DNA of 64,000 nucleotides from Escherichia ruysiae (lineage in GTDB: Bacteria > Pseudomonadota > Gammaproteobacteria > Enterobacterales > Enterobacteriaceae). Under the pieces are notes generated by a model. The model was not told where the DNA came from. It saw only the letters and a list, made by a program, of their open reading frames with translations, and searched no databases. Made by a program: the position numbers and the translations under genes. This document shows positions 53,624 through 63,138 of this stretch, piece after piece. Within the stretch, counting starts at the first letter, position 1. Each line of letters starts with the position of its first letter. The DNA is taken from the NCBI RefSeq assembly GCF_031323975.1, contig NZ_JAVIWS010000002.1, forward strand, positions 30,952-94,951, written 5' to 3'.

Positions 53624-56600
53624 ATGAACAAGCTATCTGTGGGGGTGTTTCGCTGTTCAAGTGTCAGCGAAATATTGAAATACATTAGGGCAATAACATC
53701 TCATCGAGCGCCGATTAGATACGGCGTGGAAAAGGTGGAAGGCAAAAGCTATGACCGACTGCGCCGGGAGGCGAATCAGAAGGCGATAGATTTGCTTAAT
53801 TCGCTGGTGGACGGCGCGACACTGACAGATGAACAGCGCCAGATCCTGGCTGGTTACACCGGTGAAGGCGGCATTGGCGGGTCCGTCTCCGAATATTACA
53901 CACCAAAGCCTATCGCTGAAGGCGTCTGGGAGATCATGAAGCTCTATGGCGCGGATGTAGGTAACACTCTGGAACCATCGGCGGGCACCGGCGTTTTTAA
54001 TGAGACAAAACCGGTTGGTACGGTGATGACCGCAACTGAGATCAGCAGCATTTCCGGTCGTATAAACCAGCTGTTACATCCGGAAGACAGCGTACAGATT
54101 TCCCCGTTCGAACAGCTGGCTGTAAGCACGCCTAACGATTCATTCGACCATGTTGTGGGTAACGTTCCGTTCGGCGGTCGTGATAACACACGCAACATCG
54201 ATAAGCCTTACGCAGAAGAAACGGACATGGGTTCTTACTTCATGCTCCGCATGCTGGACAAGATAAAGCCTGGCGGATTCATGTGTGTGATTGTGCCGCC
54301 GTCCATTGTTTCAGGTTCAAACATGAAGCGGTTGCGCCTGCGCCTATCCCGTAAAGCTGAATTTCTTGGTGCTCACCGCTTGCCTACCGGTACTTTTGAC
54401 GCAAACGGGACCAGTACAGTTGTTGATGTGGTGCTGATGCGCAAACATCCGGCAGAGATGGCTGAGAAAATCCCCCTGGTGGATGAAAGCACTCTTGAAT
54501 CGGCAAATGTGCTTTGGCCAACGTTTATTTCTGGCAAGTGGTTTGAAAAGGACGGCCGTCGGTTTGTTCATGGTACCCAGGAAAAGGGCTTCCAGGGGCG
54601 TATTGAGGTTCGTGCCGACGGGCAGATTGATAACCAGGCTCTTAAAGCGAAGCTGATTCATCGTTTCGAAAGTCGTATCGACTGGTCTTTGCTCGATATG
54701 GCTGAACCGTCACCGACCGCAGATGTTGTTGATGAAGGGGAAATGCGCCTGATTAATGGCGTATGGCAAAAATATGCTGGTGGTCGCTGGATTGAAGCTG
54801 ATGCCGGGAAGGAGCTGAATATTGATGTTGCCAGTTATGGCGCGGATAGCTGGGAGGCTCTTCAGCGTAACCTGACTACAACAGAAGGCCGTCTCGGTAT
54901 GACATTTACCCAGATGGCAAATGTCCGCGATAAGTACACCACATCAATCAGCGACGATATGGTGCAGCTGGTGGACTGGATTAACAGTCAGCCTGAAAAA
55001 TACCGTGAACGCTTGTATCGCGGGGCGATGATTGGCCGGATGTTAATTGAATATCAGGACATGAAGGCCGCCGGGCATAGTGCTGAACAAATCGAACAGC
55101 AGCGCCTTTCTCTGGTATCCCGTTTGCAGGCAGAGATTGACCGTTTTGGTAACCCCGGTCGCGGTCCGATAGCGAAATTATCGGGGAGCGGTGCGCGCGC
55201 CTGGTTTGCTTTCCGTGGTGCAATTAAGCTGGATGGCACTATTTCTGACGAGCTGACAGGAAAGCTGGTTACGCATGATTCCAGCGCCAGTTATGACTCC
55301 ACCAGCTATCAGGACACCCTGCGTTATCTCTATAGCGATCTTACCCGCGATCCAATCCAGCTCGATGATTTCCGCCTTGCGTTTACCGGCGAACTGCCAG
55401 CCAGTGATGAAGAGTTGCTTAATTTATTGGCCAGCACCCCTGGTATTGCGGTTTCACCGTATGGCGGGATTGTTCCGTTCGCCCGCGCCACCAGCGGCGA
55501 CATTAACGAGATAGTGGCTCCAAAACAGGAATTCCTCGCCACACTCCCCGACGGTCCAGTAAAGAACAACGTCCTTAATCAGCTGGCAGCTATCGAAGAG
55601 AAGCGCATCAAGACGCCAGCAGAGAATATCCGCTTTAAGCTCAATAGCCGTTGGTTCGACCGTTCCGTCATTCTGGAGTTTTTGCAGGAAAACGGCTATC
55701 CGGATCTGCGCTATGTGCAGTCAGTGCAGCTGGAAGGCGACGAAATGGTTTCTGACACCTATCACGGTGGTGATGGTCTGTTCGTCGGGCACCGATACGG
55801 TGTCGTCCAGCGCAAGGATAAAGAAACAGGTGAGATTCGCTACGAGTGGGACCGTAAATCAGGAGAAAACGCGACCGGGTTCCCGGCACAGCTGGAAAAG
55901 TATCTCAATGGTGCGCGTATCGGTGGCAAAGATAGCGCGACGGCGAACGGCTACCGCGAGCAGATGGCACTGCTTGAGGAGCAGTTCAATAAATGGATCA
56001 AGACGCACGATCGCTACGATGAGCTGGTTGCCAAATACAACGATGTTTTCAATAGCAATATCCCGTATGAACACTCTGGCGATCCGCTTGGGTTGAAGGG
56101 ATTAAGCGGTAAGCGCCAGCCATTTGATTACCAGAATAGCGAGGTGCGCCGACTGTCCGAAGATGGACGCGGCATTCTGGGCTTCGGCACCGGGCTGGGT
56201 AAAACCACGACCGCGCTGGCGCTTGAGGCGTTCAACTATGAGAACGGTCGCTCCACCCGTACTGCGTATGTAGTGCCTAAATCAGTGCTGGAAAACTGGT
56301 ATTACGAAGCAAAAGAGTTCCTGAGTGAAGAGGCATTCAGTAACTACCTGTTCGTCGGTCTTGATGTGCTGATGGATGGCGATCAGATTCGCCAGGTGCC
56401 GGTGCTCGATGAGAACGGTAAACCTGTCCTTGGTGCTGATGGCACTCCACTTATGCGCGATGCCCTTAAGCTGGCAGATGAAGCCACTATCACGGCGCGG
56501 ATGAACGCGATACCGCACTCAAATTACCGTGCAGTCGTGTTTACCAAAGAGCAATACGCCCGCATTCCGCTACGAGATGACACCGTAGATGAGCATGCAC

Positions 56601-59600
56601 AGGATATGCTTTATGACTTCGTTGCCGCCGGGCGCGTAGCCAGCGCAATGGATTCCGATTCCCATCGCAAAGAGGCGGCGCGTCGCCGGGTATTGTCGGA
56701 GTATTCAGATACCGGTACCGAAAAAGCAGAGAAGTATCCGTACTTTGAGGATATGGGCTTCGACAGCGTGATCGCTGACGAAGGCCACAACTACCGCAAT
56801 AGCTATAAAAATGGTCGCGAAGCGTCACAGCTGGCCTATCTGCCCACCAGCGCGGTAGCGCAATCTGCGCGAGATATGGCAATTAAAAACGCGTACCTGA
56901 TGAAAAAGAATGGCGGGCGCGGGCCGGTTCTCCTGACTGCAACGCCAGTCGTTAATACCCCGATCGATGCATACAACATGCTTTCTCATGTTCTGCCGAA
57001 GGAATACTGGCAGAACATGGGGATCTACGGTCCGGATGACTTCGTTAAATTCTTCGGCAAGACCAGGCTGGAAACGGTACAGAAAATCAGCGGTGAAGTT
57101 GAAGAAAAAATGGCGCTGGTGGGCTTTGAAAACCTTGATGCGCTGCGCGGCATATTCCATCGCTGGACAACGCTTAAAACGGCGGAAGACGTTAAGGATA
57201 CCGTGGAGATCCCGGAACTGGACGAACACCAGCAGGATGCACCACTTACTGAAGAACAACTGGCGGCGTATGAAGAATTGCGTCAGCAGGCGGAAGCGGC
57301 GGCAAAAGCCAACAATGGCGTAACGACCTCGGTCAATGAAGACGGCGTGATTGAGCACGAGAAAGCCCGTCCGATCTTCTCAATAATCAGGGATATGGAC
57401 CGCGTATGTACTGACATGGATCTGTACTACCGCCGGGTCACCTATCGTTTCCTGCCGGAGTATGCCGATGCGGTACAGCAGCTGGCGAACAGTTTGCCTA
57501 AACAAGCCACCAGCGAAGACGACGACAGTGATGATTCAATCACGCAGCAATCGCAATACTCCCTGATAGATAAGGGCGAGTTTATTCAGTTGCAGGTTCC
57601 GGAAGCGTTCGAGCAGGAAGTGAATAAGCGTCTGGCCAAGTTTGGCATTGACGAACAGACCGTAACTCACCCCGTTACGCCCAAATACGCGAAGCTGATT
57701 ACCACGCTGAAGGAATTTTTCCCGGAAGGTAAGCAAATCATCTTCACAGATGAAAAAACGCAGCACCAGAAGCTCAAGCGCATTATCTGCAATGCTCTTA
57801 ACCTTGAACCTTCAAAGGTGGGGATTCTGAATGCTCAGACGGTTGCCGAGGCAGGTAAAACCAGTAAGAAACTGAAAGCGGTTAAACCGCCTAAAGAGCT
57901 ACCGGATGAACCAACAGATGCTCAGATAGCGAAATACAACGAGCAAATGGCTCTGTATGACGCTTATATCGCGCAGCAAAATGAAATGTCGCTGGGCGGT
58001 CTGGAAAAGATTGCTGCCGACTTTCAGGAGGGGCGTACCCCGATCATAATCTGCAACAAAAAGGCAGAGGTGGGGATCAACCTGCATCGAGGAACGACGG
58101 ATATCCACCACCTGACGTTGCCGTGGACTCCAGCCAGTATTGCACAGCGTAACGGTCGCGGCGCCCGTGTTGGCTCCAACCGCGCAAGCGTACGCGTTCA
58201 CTACTACTGCGGCAAGGGTTCTTTCGATGAATACCGACTGAAGACGCTGAAACGTAAAGCTGGTTGGATATCCGATATTCTCCGTTCAGATAAGTCAGAA
58301 ATGGAGAACGCCGACGCCAACGACATGATCGAAATGCAGATGTATACCGCTAAGGATGACGGCGAACGTCTGGCAATGATGCAGGTTCAAATGGATAAGG
58401 CTAAAGCCGCACAACGTGCCCGCCAGAAAGAACAGGCCACTATCGACCTTCAGAACTACATCAAGGCGCAACACGCAGCTGGCGAGGATGTGGAGGTACT
58501 TACCGCTGAATTAGAGAGAAGCAAAGCGGAACTTGAAAAGACCACCACCGACGTCGCCAAATTCAAACAGGCGGCAATGGCCAAGGCAGCGGATAACGCA
58601 GACTGGAAGGCACGCTGGGGGAGTGTCCATAACGCTGACCGTATGTTGTTAGCTCAGTATCGCGCGTCGTTGAAAAGCGCCATTCAGCGCAAGGCTAATA
58701 TCTCTCAAGCTATCTCCCGCTATGAGAAATTATTGAACCGTACTCAGAAGGCCGCGACGGATATCAAACGCCTGCGCCCGCTGGTGGAGGATGCAATAAA
58801 TAAAGGCATTCTGGATGTTGATCCTGACCTGGTTAACCATGCGAGAGAGTTCCTTGTTATCGGCGATCGCTCATGGCGTGTAGGCCAATATTACGATTGT
58901 GCCGGTGATATCGTTCGCATTAAGTCGCTGGACTTCGACAGCCAGCGCGCAGACGTGGAGATCATCTTCACCTTCAAAGGCACCAAATCGGGTAACCGGG
59001 ATGTGAAGACGCTGGATAAACAGGTTGATGTAACTCCCGATGAAGATGCTGTTATGCAGAAAATCAGTGGTGGCGTCTCCATCGCCGGGATTAACGACAT
59101 CATTTCCTGTGACGATTTCTACCGTTTCCAGCAGCGCGGCATGATCAAAATCACTGACTCATACGGCGTTCAGACTACAGAGTCAGGCTACAGCATTGAT
59201 TTTGTTGGTACCTATACGGACCCACTGAAGCATGCGGTTTACCCGGATCGCCGTGACGGCGCGCTGAAGTCGTCAATTGCAAAATGGGTGCTTGGTATGA
59301 TGTCGGAAGGGAATAACCGCCAGGTCCGTTTGGCAGAAGTATTCCTGACTGAACTGTTTGGCTCCAATTATGGCGATGTAATCGCGTCATACGGAGATAC
59401 GCTATCCCCTGAAGCAATTCAGGAGAAAATAGCGGATGCGATCGCCAAAATGCCGGAGAAAACAAGCCAGGGGGCTACTCGTAACGGGGATTCTGAACTT
59501 GAGGTCACCAATGCTATTTTCGGTACCCATGAGTTCCGGGCGTCAGATTATGAGATCACCACAGCACAGTTTGGCACCATTGGCATTTACAGCAATAAAG

Positions 59601-60391
59601 ACGAGATCAAGCAGGCAATGGACGCAGCAAGCGCGCGCATCGCAGCAGAACGGGAAGCCAATCTGAATCATGCAGTCGCCGCGCTGACTCAATCGTGGGT
59701 AACAGCAATCAGGGAGGCCACCACCACAGGGAAAATCACACCTGCAATTGCGGATGTCGTAAACGACGGCTCTAAATTTATGGATGCCTATCAAATGGAT
59801 GCGGTGAAGTTGCCATCAGCCTATGGTCAACTCAGCTATCGCATGACCTACAACCTGGTATCAATGTTTTCCGACCTTGCCATCCTTGGGCTGGTGGACC
59901 TTAACGAGGTTACGCCGGAATTGCTCAGCATTCGCAATAATCATGTGGAGATATTGCACAGAATTAACACGGTACTTGCCGGGCGCACCGATGAAGAAAA
60001 ACAGGCAGACGCTGATCGGATAAACCTGGCCCTTGGCAACATCACGGAGGAAGAAATTGCCGCCCGAAACGAGAAACAAGAAGAGTTATCATCAATACAG
60101 GGTGATGCCACCAGCATAGCTCAGTCTCTTGGTCTGAATTATCGCGTATCCACCGCCGACCTGAAGATGATGTACGCACCAAAATTCGCCGCTGGCGAAG
60201 TATTTGGGCTTCAGGAAGCCTCAGGCATGAAAGGTGTTCTTTTCCGTGCGAAAGACGCAATCAAGGCGAAATTCGGCGCTCGCTGGCTGCCAGCGAAGGC
60301 GAAGAACAGCGATTTCCCGGGGAACTGGTGGATTATCGAGACAAAACACAACGTGGCGGACGTTCTGGCCGTCATCCAACAATATGCATAA
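53624..60391 (+). CDS. darB: DarB, antirestriction methylase-helicase
   Basis: 2255 aa, the known P1 DarB length. N-terminal N6-adenine-methylase-like fold: LEPSAGTGVF near 116 (SAM motif) and NVPFGG near 178 (NPPY-like). Middle SF2 helicase/ATPase: Walker A GFGTGLGKTT near 852, DEGH box near 1051, motif VI QRNGRGARVG near 1507. The C-terminal third is helical. It is carried in the virion, injected with DNA, and protects against type I restriction in cis. SD AAGGA, 6 nt before ATG. A C1-like string at 53682-53692 within the gene is weak. Confidence 0.97.
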   Translation: MNKLSVGVFRCSSVSEILKYIRAITSHRAPIRYGVEKVEGKSYDRLRREANQKAIDLLNSLVDGATLTDEQRQILAGYTGEGGIGGSVSEYYTPKPIAEGVWEIMKLYGADVGNTLEPSAGTGVFNETKPVGTVMTATEISSISGRINQLLHPEDSVQISPFEQLAVSTPNDSFDHVVGNVPFGGRDNTRNIDKPYAEETDMGSYFMLRMLDKIKPGGFMCVIVPPSIVSGSNMKRLRLRLSRKAEFLGAHRLPTGTFDANGTSTVVDVVLMRKHPAEMAEKIPLVDESTLESANVLWPTFISGKWFEKDGRRFVHGTQEKGFQGRIEVRADGQIDNQALKAKLIHRFESRIDWSLLDMAEPSPTADVVDEGEMRLINGVWQKYAGGRWIEADAGKELNIDVASYGADSWEALQRNLTTTEGRLGMTFTQMANVRDKYTTSISDDMVQLVDWINSQPEKYRERLYRGAMIGRMLIEYQDMKAAGHSAEQIEQQRLSLVSRLQAEIDRFGNPGRGPIAKLSGSGARAWFAFRGAIKLDGTISDELTGKLVTHDSSASYDSTSYQDTLRYLYSDLTRDPIQLDDFRLAFTGELPASDEELLNLLASTPGIAVSPYGGIVPFARATSGDINEIVAPKQEFLATLPDGPVKNNVLNQLAAIEEKRIKTPAENIRFKLNSRWFDRSVILEFLQENGYPDLRYVQSVQLEGDEMVSDTYHGGDGLFVGHRYGVVQRKDKETGEIRYEWDRKSGENATGFPAQLEKYLNGARIGGKDSATANGYREQMALLEEQFNKWIKTHDRYDELVAKYNDVFNSNIPYEHSGDPLGLKGLSGKRQPFDYQNSEVRRLSEDGRGILGFGTGLGKTTTALALEAFNYENGRSTRTAYVVPKSVLENWYYEAKEFLSEEAFSNYLFVGLDVLMDGDQIRQVPVLDENGKPVLGADGTPLMRDALKLADEATITARMNAIPHSNYRAVVFTKEQYARIPLRDDTVDEHAQDMLYDFVAAGRVASAMDSDSHRKEAARRRVLSEYSDTGTEKAEKYPYFEDMGFDSVIADEGHNYRNSYKNGREASQLAYLPTSAVAQSARDMAIKNAYLMKKNGGRGPVLLTATPVVNTPIDAYNMLSHVLPKEYWQNMGIYGPDDFVKFFGKTRLETVQKISGEVEEKMALVGFENLDALRGIFHRWTTLKTAEDVKDTVEIPELDEHQQDAPLTEEQLAAYEELRQQAEAAAKANNGVTTSVNEDGVIEHEKARPIFSIIRDMDRVCTDMDLYYRRVTYRFLPEYADAVQQLANSLPKQATSEDDDSDDSITQQSQYSLIDKGEFIQLQVPEAFEQEVNKRLAKFGIDEQTVTHPVTPKYAKLITTLKEFFPEGKQIIFTDEKTQHQKLKRIICNALNLEPSKVGILNAQTVAEAGKTSKKLKAVKPPKELPDEPTDAQIAKYNEQMALYDAYIAQQNEMSLGGLEKIAADFQEGRTPIIICNKKAEVGINLHRGTTDIHHLTLPWTPASIAQRNGRGARVGSNRASVRVHYYCGKGSFDEYRLKTLKRKAGWISDILRSDKSEMENADANDMIEMQMYTAKDDGERLAMMQVQMDKAKAAQRARQKEQATIDLQNYIKAQHAAGEDVEVLTAELERSKAELEKTTTDVAKFKQAAMAKAADNADWKARWGSVHNADRMLLAQYRASLKSAIQRKANISQAISRYEKLLNRTQKAATDIKRLRPLVEDAINKGILDVDPDLVNHAREFLVIGDRSWRVGQYYDCAGDIVRIKSLDFDSQRADVEIIFTFKGTKSGNRDVKTLDKQVDVTPDEDAVMQKISGGVSIAGINDIISCDDFYRFQQRGMIKITDSYGVQTTESGYSIDFVGTYTDPLKHAVYPDRRDGALKSSIAKWVLGMMSEGNNRQVRLAEVFLTELFGSNYGDVIASYGDTLSPEAIQEKIADAIAKMPEKTSQGATRNGDSELEVTNAIFGTHEFRASDYEITTAQFGTIGIYSNKDEIKQAMDAASARIAAEREANLNHAVAALTQSWVTAIREATTTGKITPAIADVVNDGSKFMDAYQMDAVKLPSAYGQLSYRMTYNLVSMFSDLAILGLVDLNEVTPELLSIRNNHVEILHRINTVLAGRTDEEKQADADRINLALGNITEEEIAARNEKQEELSSIQGDATSIAQSLGLNYRVSTADLKMMYAPKFAAGEVFGLQEASGMKGVLFRAKDAIKAKFGARWLPAKAKNSDFPGNWWIIETKHNVADVLAVIQQYA

Positions 60392-60403
60392 CAGGAGCGC
60401 CCG

Positions 60404-60865
60404 GTGCGCCGGGCGTCGCATAATATGGCCACACTATCTGATACAATAAAACCGAATAAAACATATCTTGAGGCGGTACTCCGTACAGCGTTGTTAGGAA
60501 AGACAGAAGACGAATACGTTGATTTCTTCCTGTCAGGGCTACGCGGGCGATTACTGAAAAATCCCCGCCTGTACCGCAGCTATGGCCCATACTGGCCGGA
60601 AATAAAAAAATTATTACTGGAGCGCGGTTATGGTAATTTCGGTCGTCTCGTTGACCGTGACGTTCGCAAAATTTACCGTTATGACCGCCCGGCGCTAACA
60701 CTCATAGCCGCGACGCTCTACAGCCAGGAGCGTTTTGATAATGGTCAGATATACTCAGCCTGGCATTTACTGCCAGTGCCTGAAGAAGTTGACGACCAGG
60801 ACTATGAGTTTGAGTCTTACGATTTGGAAGTTGAAGCCTTGGCACAGGCTGGAGAGAAAACTTGA
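60404..60865 (+). CDS. ulx: Ulx, unknown protein upstream of lxr
   Basis: 153 aa if started at GTG 60404, 7 nt from AGGAG. An ATG at 60425 gives 146 aa; a hairpin CGCCCGG-TGCG-CCGGGCG (60398-60415) lies between SD and ATG and contains the GTG in its loop. Basic N-terminal half (FFLSGLRGRLLKNPRLYRSYGPYWPEIKKLLLERGYGNFGRLVDRDVRKIYRYDRPALTLIAATLYSQERF) and acidic C-terminus. It follows darB by 12 nt and overlaps lxr, so the three are one operon. Function unknown. Confidence 0.78.
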   Translation: MRRASHNMATLSDTIKPNKTYLEAVLRTALLGKTEDEYVDFFLSGLRGRLLKNPRLYRSYGPYWPEIKKLLLERGYGNFGRLVDRDVRKIYRYDRPALTLIAATLYSQERFDNGQIYSAWHLLPVPEEVDDQDYEFESYDLEVEALAQAGEKT

Positions 60866-61110
60866 AAAAGCGATACTACACAGTAAAGCATGGGACGCTA
60901 CGAGCATTACAAGAGTTTGCTGACAAGCATAACGTTGAGGTGCGCAGGGAAGGGGGAAGTAAAGCTCTGCGCATGTACCGTCCGGACGGGAAATGGCGGA
61001 CGGTCGTCGATTTCAAAACAAACAGTGTTCCCCAGGGCGTCCGCGACCGGGCATTCGAAGAATGGGAGCAGATCATCATAGATAACGCATTGCTTCTGAA
61101 TGCTGATTAA
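60862..61110 (+). CDS. lxr: Lxr, small basic protein
   Basis: 82 aa, TTG start (SD GGAGAG) overlapping the ulx stop. Compact and basic (MKKRYYTVKHGTLRALQEFADKHNVEVRREGGSKALRMYRPDGKWRTVVDF), could be a small nucleic-acid-binding fold. The P1 name means LexA-regulated; I see no good LexA box nearby here, so SOS control is not supported by this sequence. A terminator follows at 61120-61142. Confidence 0.75.
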   Translation: MKKRYYTVKHGTLRALQEFADKHNVEVRREGGSKALRMYRPDGKWRTVVDFKTNSVPQGVRDRAFEEWEQIIIDNALLLNAD

Positions 61111-61119
61111 TAATCATTT

Positions 61120-61144
61120 AAAGCCCATATGATATGGGCTTTAA
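61120..61144. terminator. Terminator after lxr
   Basis: AAAGCCCATA-TGA-TATGGGCTTT, short flanking A/T runs on both sides, ending the darB operon and separating it from the low-GC gene that follows. Confidence 0.8.
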
Positions 61145-61162
61145 CAACAGGAACGATATACA

Positions 61163-62203
61163 GTGTTAGTTAAATATATAGGCGAGAGTTATATGGAAAA
61201 ACCTTGGCCGGGCATGCACATTCGAACATCTTGTCTGGAGGATGGTTTCTTTAGAGCAACGCAACCAAAGTATCTTAATGATCCGTCGAGTGAGTCGCGA
61301 CTTCTTCCATTTTTTAATAAATTTTCACCAGCCGATTACGCATGGGCTAGAAATGAATTTAAGAAAATGCAACGAGATCCATCTTATGTCCCATCTATAC
61401 AAGAGTTAGAGTATTATTTAAAACCTTGCGGGAAACGATACGGAGAGGATTTTCCACACTTGTTAATCAATGAAGGTTTTACCTCAATGGATTCATATGA
61501 TGAAGCTAAACTCCAAGAAATAGTAACGTACCTTAACGATTATTTAGTAGAAGCCGTAAGCTGTCATCTTGGTGTGTTCTCTCTATCAAAAAGTGATTGC
61601 AATCTACATATGTGGACTCATTATGCATCGATAGGAAAGGGGTTTGCTGTAGTTTTCGATGAAACACACGATTTTTTCAAAATATATCGGCCGTGTGATG
61701 TTAGTTATAATCCAGAAGATAGAGCATCTGTAACCTATTATAAAGGCGCTGTGCGATTTAATGGCTATCCTGCGCCATCGAGGAATATAGATATAAAGAA
61801 TAAAGATAATACATTGCATGGGATCTTAAATCGAGATTCAGTTCGCGAGCTTTTTATTAATAGGCTCCTTTATACAAAAGGTGAAGAGTGGCTTCCTGAA
61901 AATGAAAGTAGAATTATTTTTCCATTGGCTGACTGCGAGAGAAAAATAGGAAGCATTGTCTCTCCATCGATTGATGATTGCCTATTAAATGAGTATCCTG
62001 ATGTTTTTCATGACTATCATGTAATTAACTTAAAGAAAATTCCTTTTTCTGCATTCAAGCAAATTACCTTAGGGTATAACATGACTGAAAAAGATAAAAA
62101 TATAATTTTAGATAAAGTTAGTACGAATAAAGAATTGTCTCACGTCAACGTATTACATTCAAAACTTGATATATACGGAAAGGTTGTGGTTAAGCCCATG
62201 TAA
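61163..62203 (+). CDS. DUF2971-family protein, likely accessory defence cargo
   Basis: 346 aa (GTG 61163, AGGA upstream); MEKPWPGMHIRTS at 61193 is another start. Shows the DUF2971 signature: an opening stretch reading ATQPKYLNDPSSESRLLPF, central LHMWTHYASIGKGFAVVFD near 150-168, and later YTKGEEWLPENESRIIF near 233-250, where conserved Lys, Trp and Glu-Arg of the family sit. Clearly AT-richer than its neighbours, so recently acquired. In P1 the type III restriction genes res and mod lie exactly between lxr and mat; this gene replaces them. DUF2971 proteins are often found among phage-defence genes; a defensive role is inferred. Confidence 0.78.
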   Translation: MLVKYIGESYMEKPWPGMHIRTSCLEDGFFRATQPKYLNDPSSESRLLPFFNKFSPADYAWARNEFKKMQRDPSYVPSIQELEYYLKPCGKRYGEDFPHLLINEGFTSMDSYDEAKLQEIVTYLNDYLVEAVSCHLGVFSLSKSDCNLHMWTHYASIGKGFAVVFDETHDFFKIYRPCDVSYNPEDRASVTYYKGAVRFNGYPAPSRNIDIKNKDNTLHGILNRDSVRELFINRLLYTKGEEWLPENESRIIFPLADCERKIGSIVSPSIDDCLLNEYPDVFHDYHVINLKKIPFSAFKQITLGYNMTEKDKNIILDKVSTNKELSHVNVLHSKLDIYGKVVVKPM

Positions 62204-62300
62204 TAATACGCTTATGTCTACACTTCATGATAAATACCTTCCTTAACTTAGGAAGGTTAGTTGTAGGTTTACGCAGAAAGTAACAAATAACCTTAGTAGG
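62204..62300. terminator. Hairpin after the DUF2971 gene
   Basis: ACCTTCC (62236-62242) and GGAAGGT (62251-62257) form a hairpin with short T/A runs, between two converging genes. Nothing else is seen. Confidence 0.55.
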
Positions 62301-62942
62301 TTATAGAATATTATTCTTTCCGGTGAGTATTCCTTGAGGAACTCTAGCGCATCCCATAATTTGAGTTTTCTTGATGATGTTTATATATGACGCTATCAGC
62401 GATGAGTCATCACGACTATCCACTTCACAAGCCATTGCCCTGATGTAGTCGGCGCTGGCAACGTTGTTGTATTCCGTCGCAAAGCAACAGAGTAACGTCA
62501 GAACATGCTCTGTCGTTATTTCGCTCCAGTTGATGTTGAAAAATTCATCGCCTTTTTTATCGTGTTCGGAATCGAAGATGCTTTGGTGGAGGATGTATTT
62601 GCCGGATTCCTTGCGCGGTAACTTGATTGCTTTCTGGCGTTCCAGCTCCTTATAAATCTGCATTGCCTCAATTAGTACCGGCCTGCCGTTCATGAAGGGA
62701 TCGCGCAACCTTACACGCTGGCCAACTCGACCAGTAATAAAGCTGTTTTCCTCTTCCACCAGCACGATAAAACCCTTTTCCTCTTTTTCTCGCAATTCGC
62801 GCAGCAGCTGGAGTTCCATATCGCGGCGGCGTTCAGGGTAGCTGTTCCGCTCAGCCATTATCAGCTCGTTGTTGATCCATGCAGCAGTCATTGACGCCGG
62901 TTTGCCGACGCTCATCGAAACAACGCATATTTTCTTATCCAT
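62301..62942 (-). CDS. mat: Mat, particle maturation control protein
   Basis: 213 aa, MDKKICVVSMSVGKPASMTAAWINNELIMAERNSYPERRRDMELQLLRELREKEEKGFIVLVEEENSFITG... The first part reads like an ATPase/RNase-H-type beginning (short beta strand, then small residues) but no motif is complete. The gene is leftward behind a late promoter (63074-63094), which suits the P1 mat product, needed for particle maturation. Named by order ref-mat-res. Confidence 0.75.
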   Translation of the reverse strand: MDKKICVVSMSVGKPASMTAAWINNELIMAERNSYPERRRDMELQLLRELREKEEKGFIVLVEEENSFITGRVGQRVRLRDPFMNGRPVLIEAMQIYKELERQKAIKLPRKESGKYILHQSIFDSEHDKKGDEFFNINWSEITTEHVLTLLCCFATEYNNVASADYIRAMACEVDSRDDSSLIASYINIIKKTQIMGCARVPQGILTGKNNIL

Positions 62943-62953
62943 AGCGCCCCCTA

Positions 62954-62982
62954 CAAAAAAAGAAAAGCCACCAGTGGCGGCT
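62954..62982 (-). terminator. Terminator between ref and mat
   Basis: Minus strand AGCCGCC-ACT-GGTGGCT followed by TTTCTTTTTTT. It ends ref transcription but also lies between the late promoter and mat, only 12 bp before the mat start. Confidence 0.8.
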
Positions 62983-63005
62983 TAGCAATACAACTGAAGG
63001 TAGCG

Positions 63006-63064
63006 CCCGGTACTCAGACTGTGCCGTCCATGGAATATTTGAAAAGGGATCCATCCGTACCGGG
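63006..63064. repeat. Spaced inverted repeat CCCGGTAC/GTACCGGG
   Basis: CCCGGTAC at about 63007-63014 and GTACCGGG at about 63057-63064 are perfect 8-bp inverted arms 42 bp apart in the leader of mat. Possible protein site or anti-terminator stem. No gene lies here. Confidence 0.5.
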
Positions 63065-63073
63065 CATGTGATG

Positions 63074-63094
63074 ATTCTGACTGAAGTCACTTGT
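63074..63094 (-). promoter_or_regulatory. Late promoter for mat
   Basis: Minus strand ACAAGTGACTT (63094-63084), 4 nt, CAGAAT (63079-63074), about 130 bp before mat, with the same spacing as other late promoters. Confidence 0.75.
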
Positions 63095-63121
63095 CAGTTG
63101 TCAATTATTTCAGATTAAAAA

Positions 63122-63138
63122 TAATATATTTATTAGTG
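63122..63138 (-). promoter_or_regulatory. Weak C1-like operator at the end of ref
   Basis: ATATTTATTAGTGCATG, 13/17 to the reverse consensus, overlapping the ref stop codon. By position it resembles the dmt 3' end operator but is degenerate. Confidence 0.4.

Noticed and set aside
61141..61170. LexA box near lxr
   Set aside because: ACAG strings present but no CTGT-N8-ACAG palindrome.
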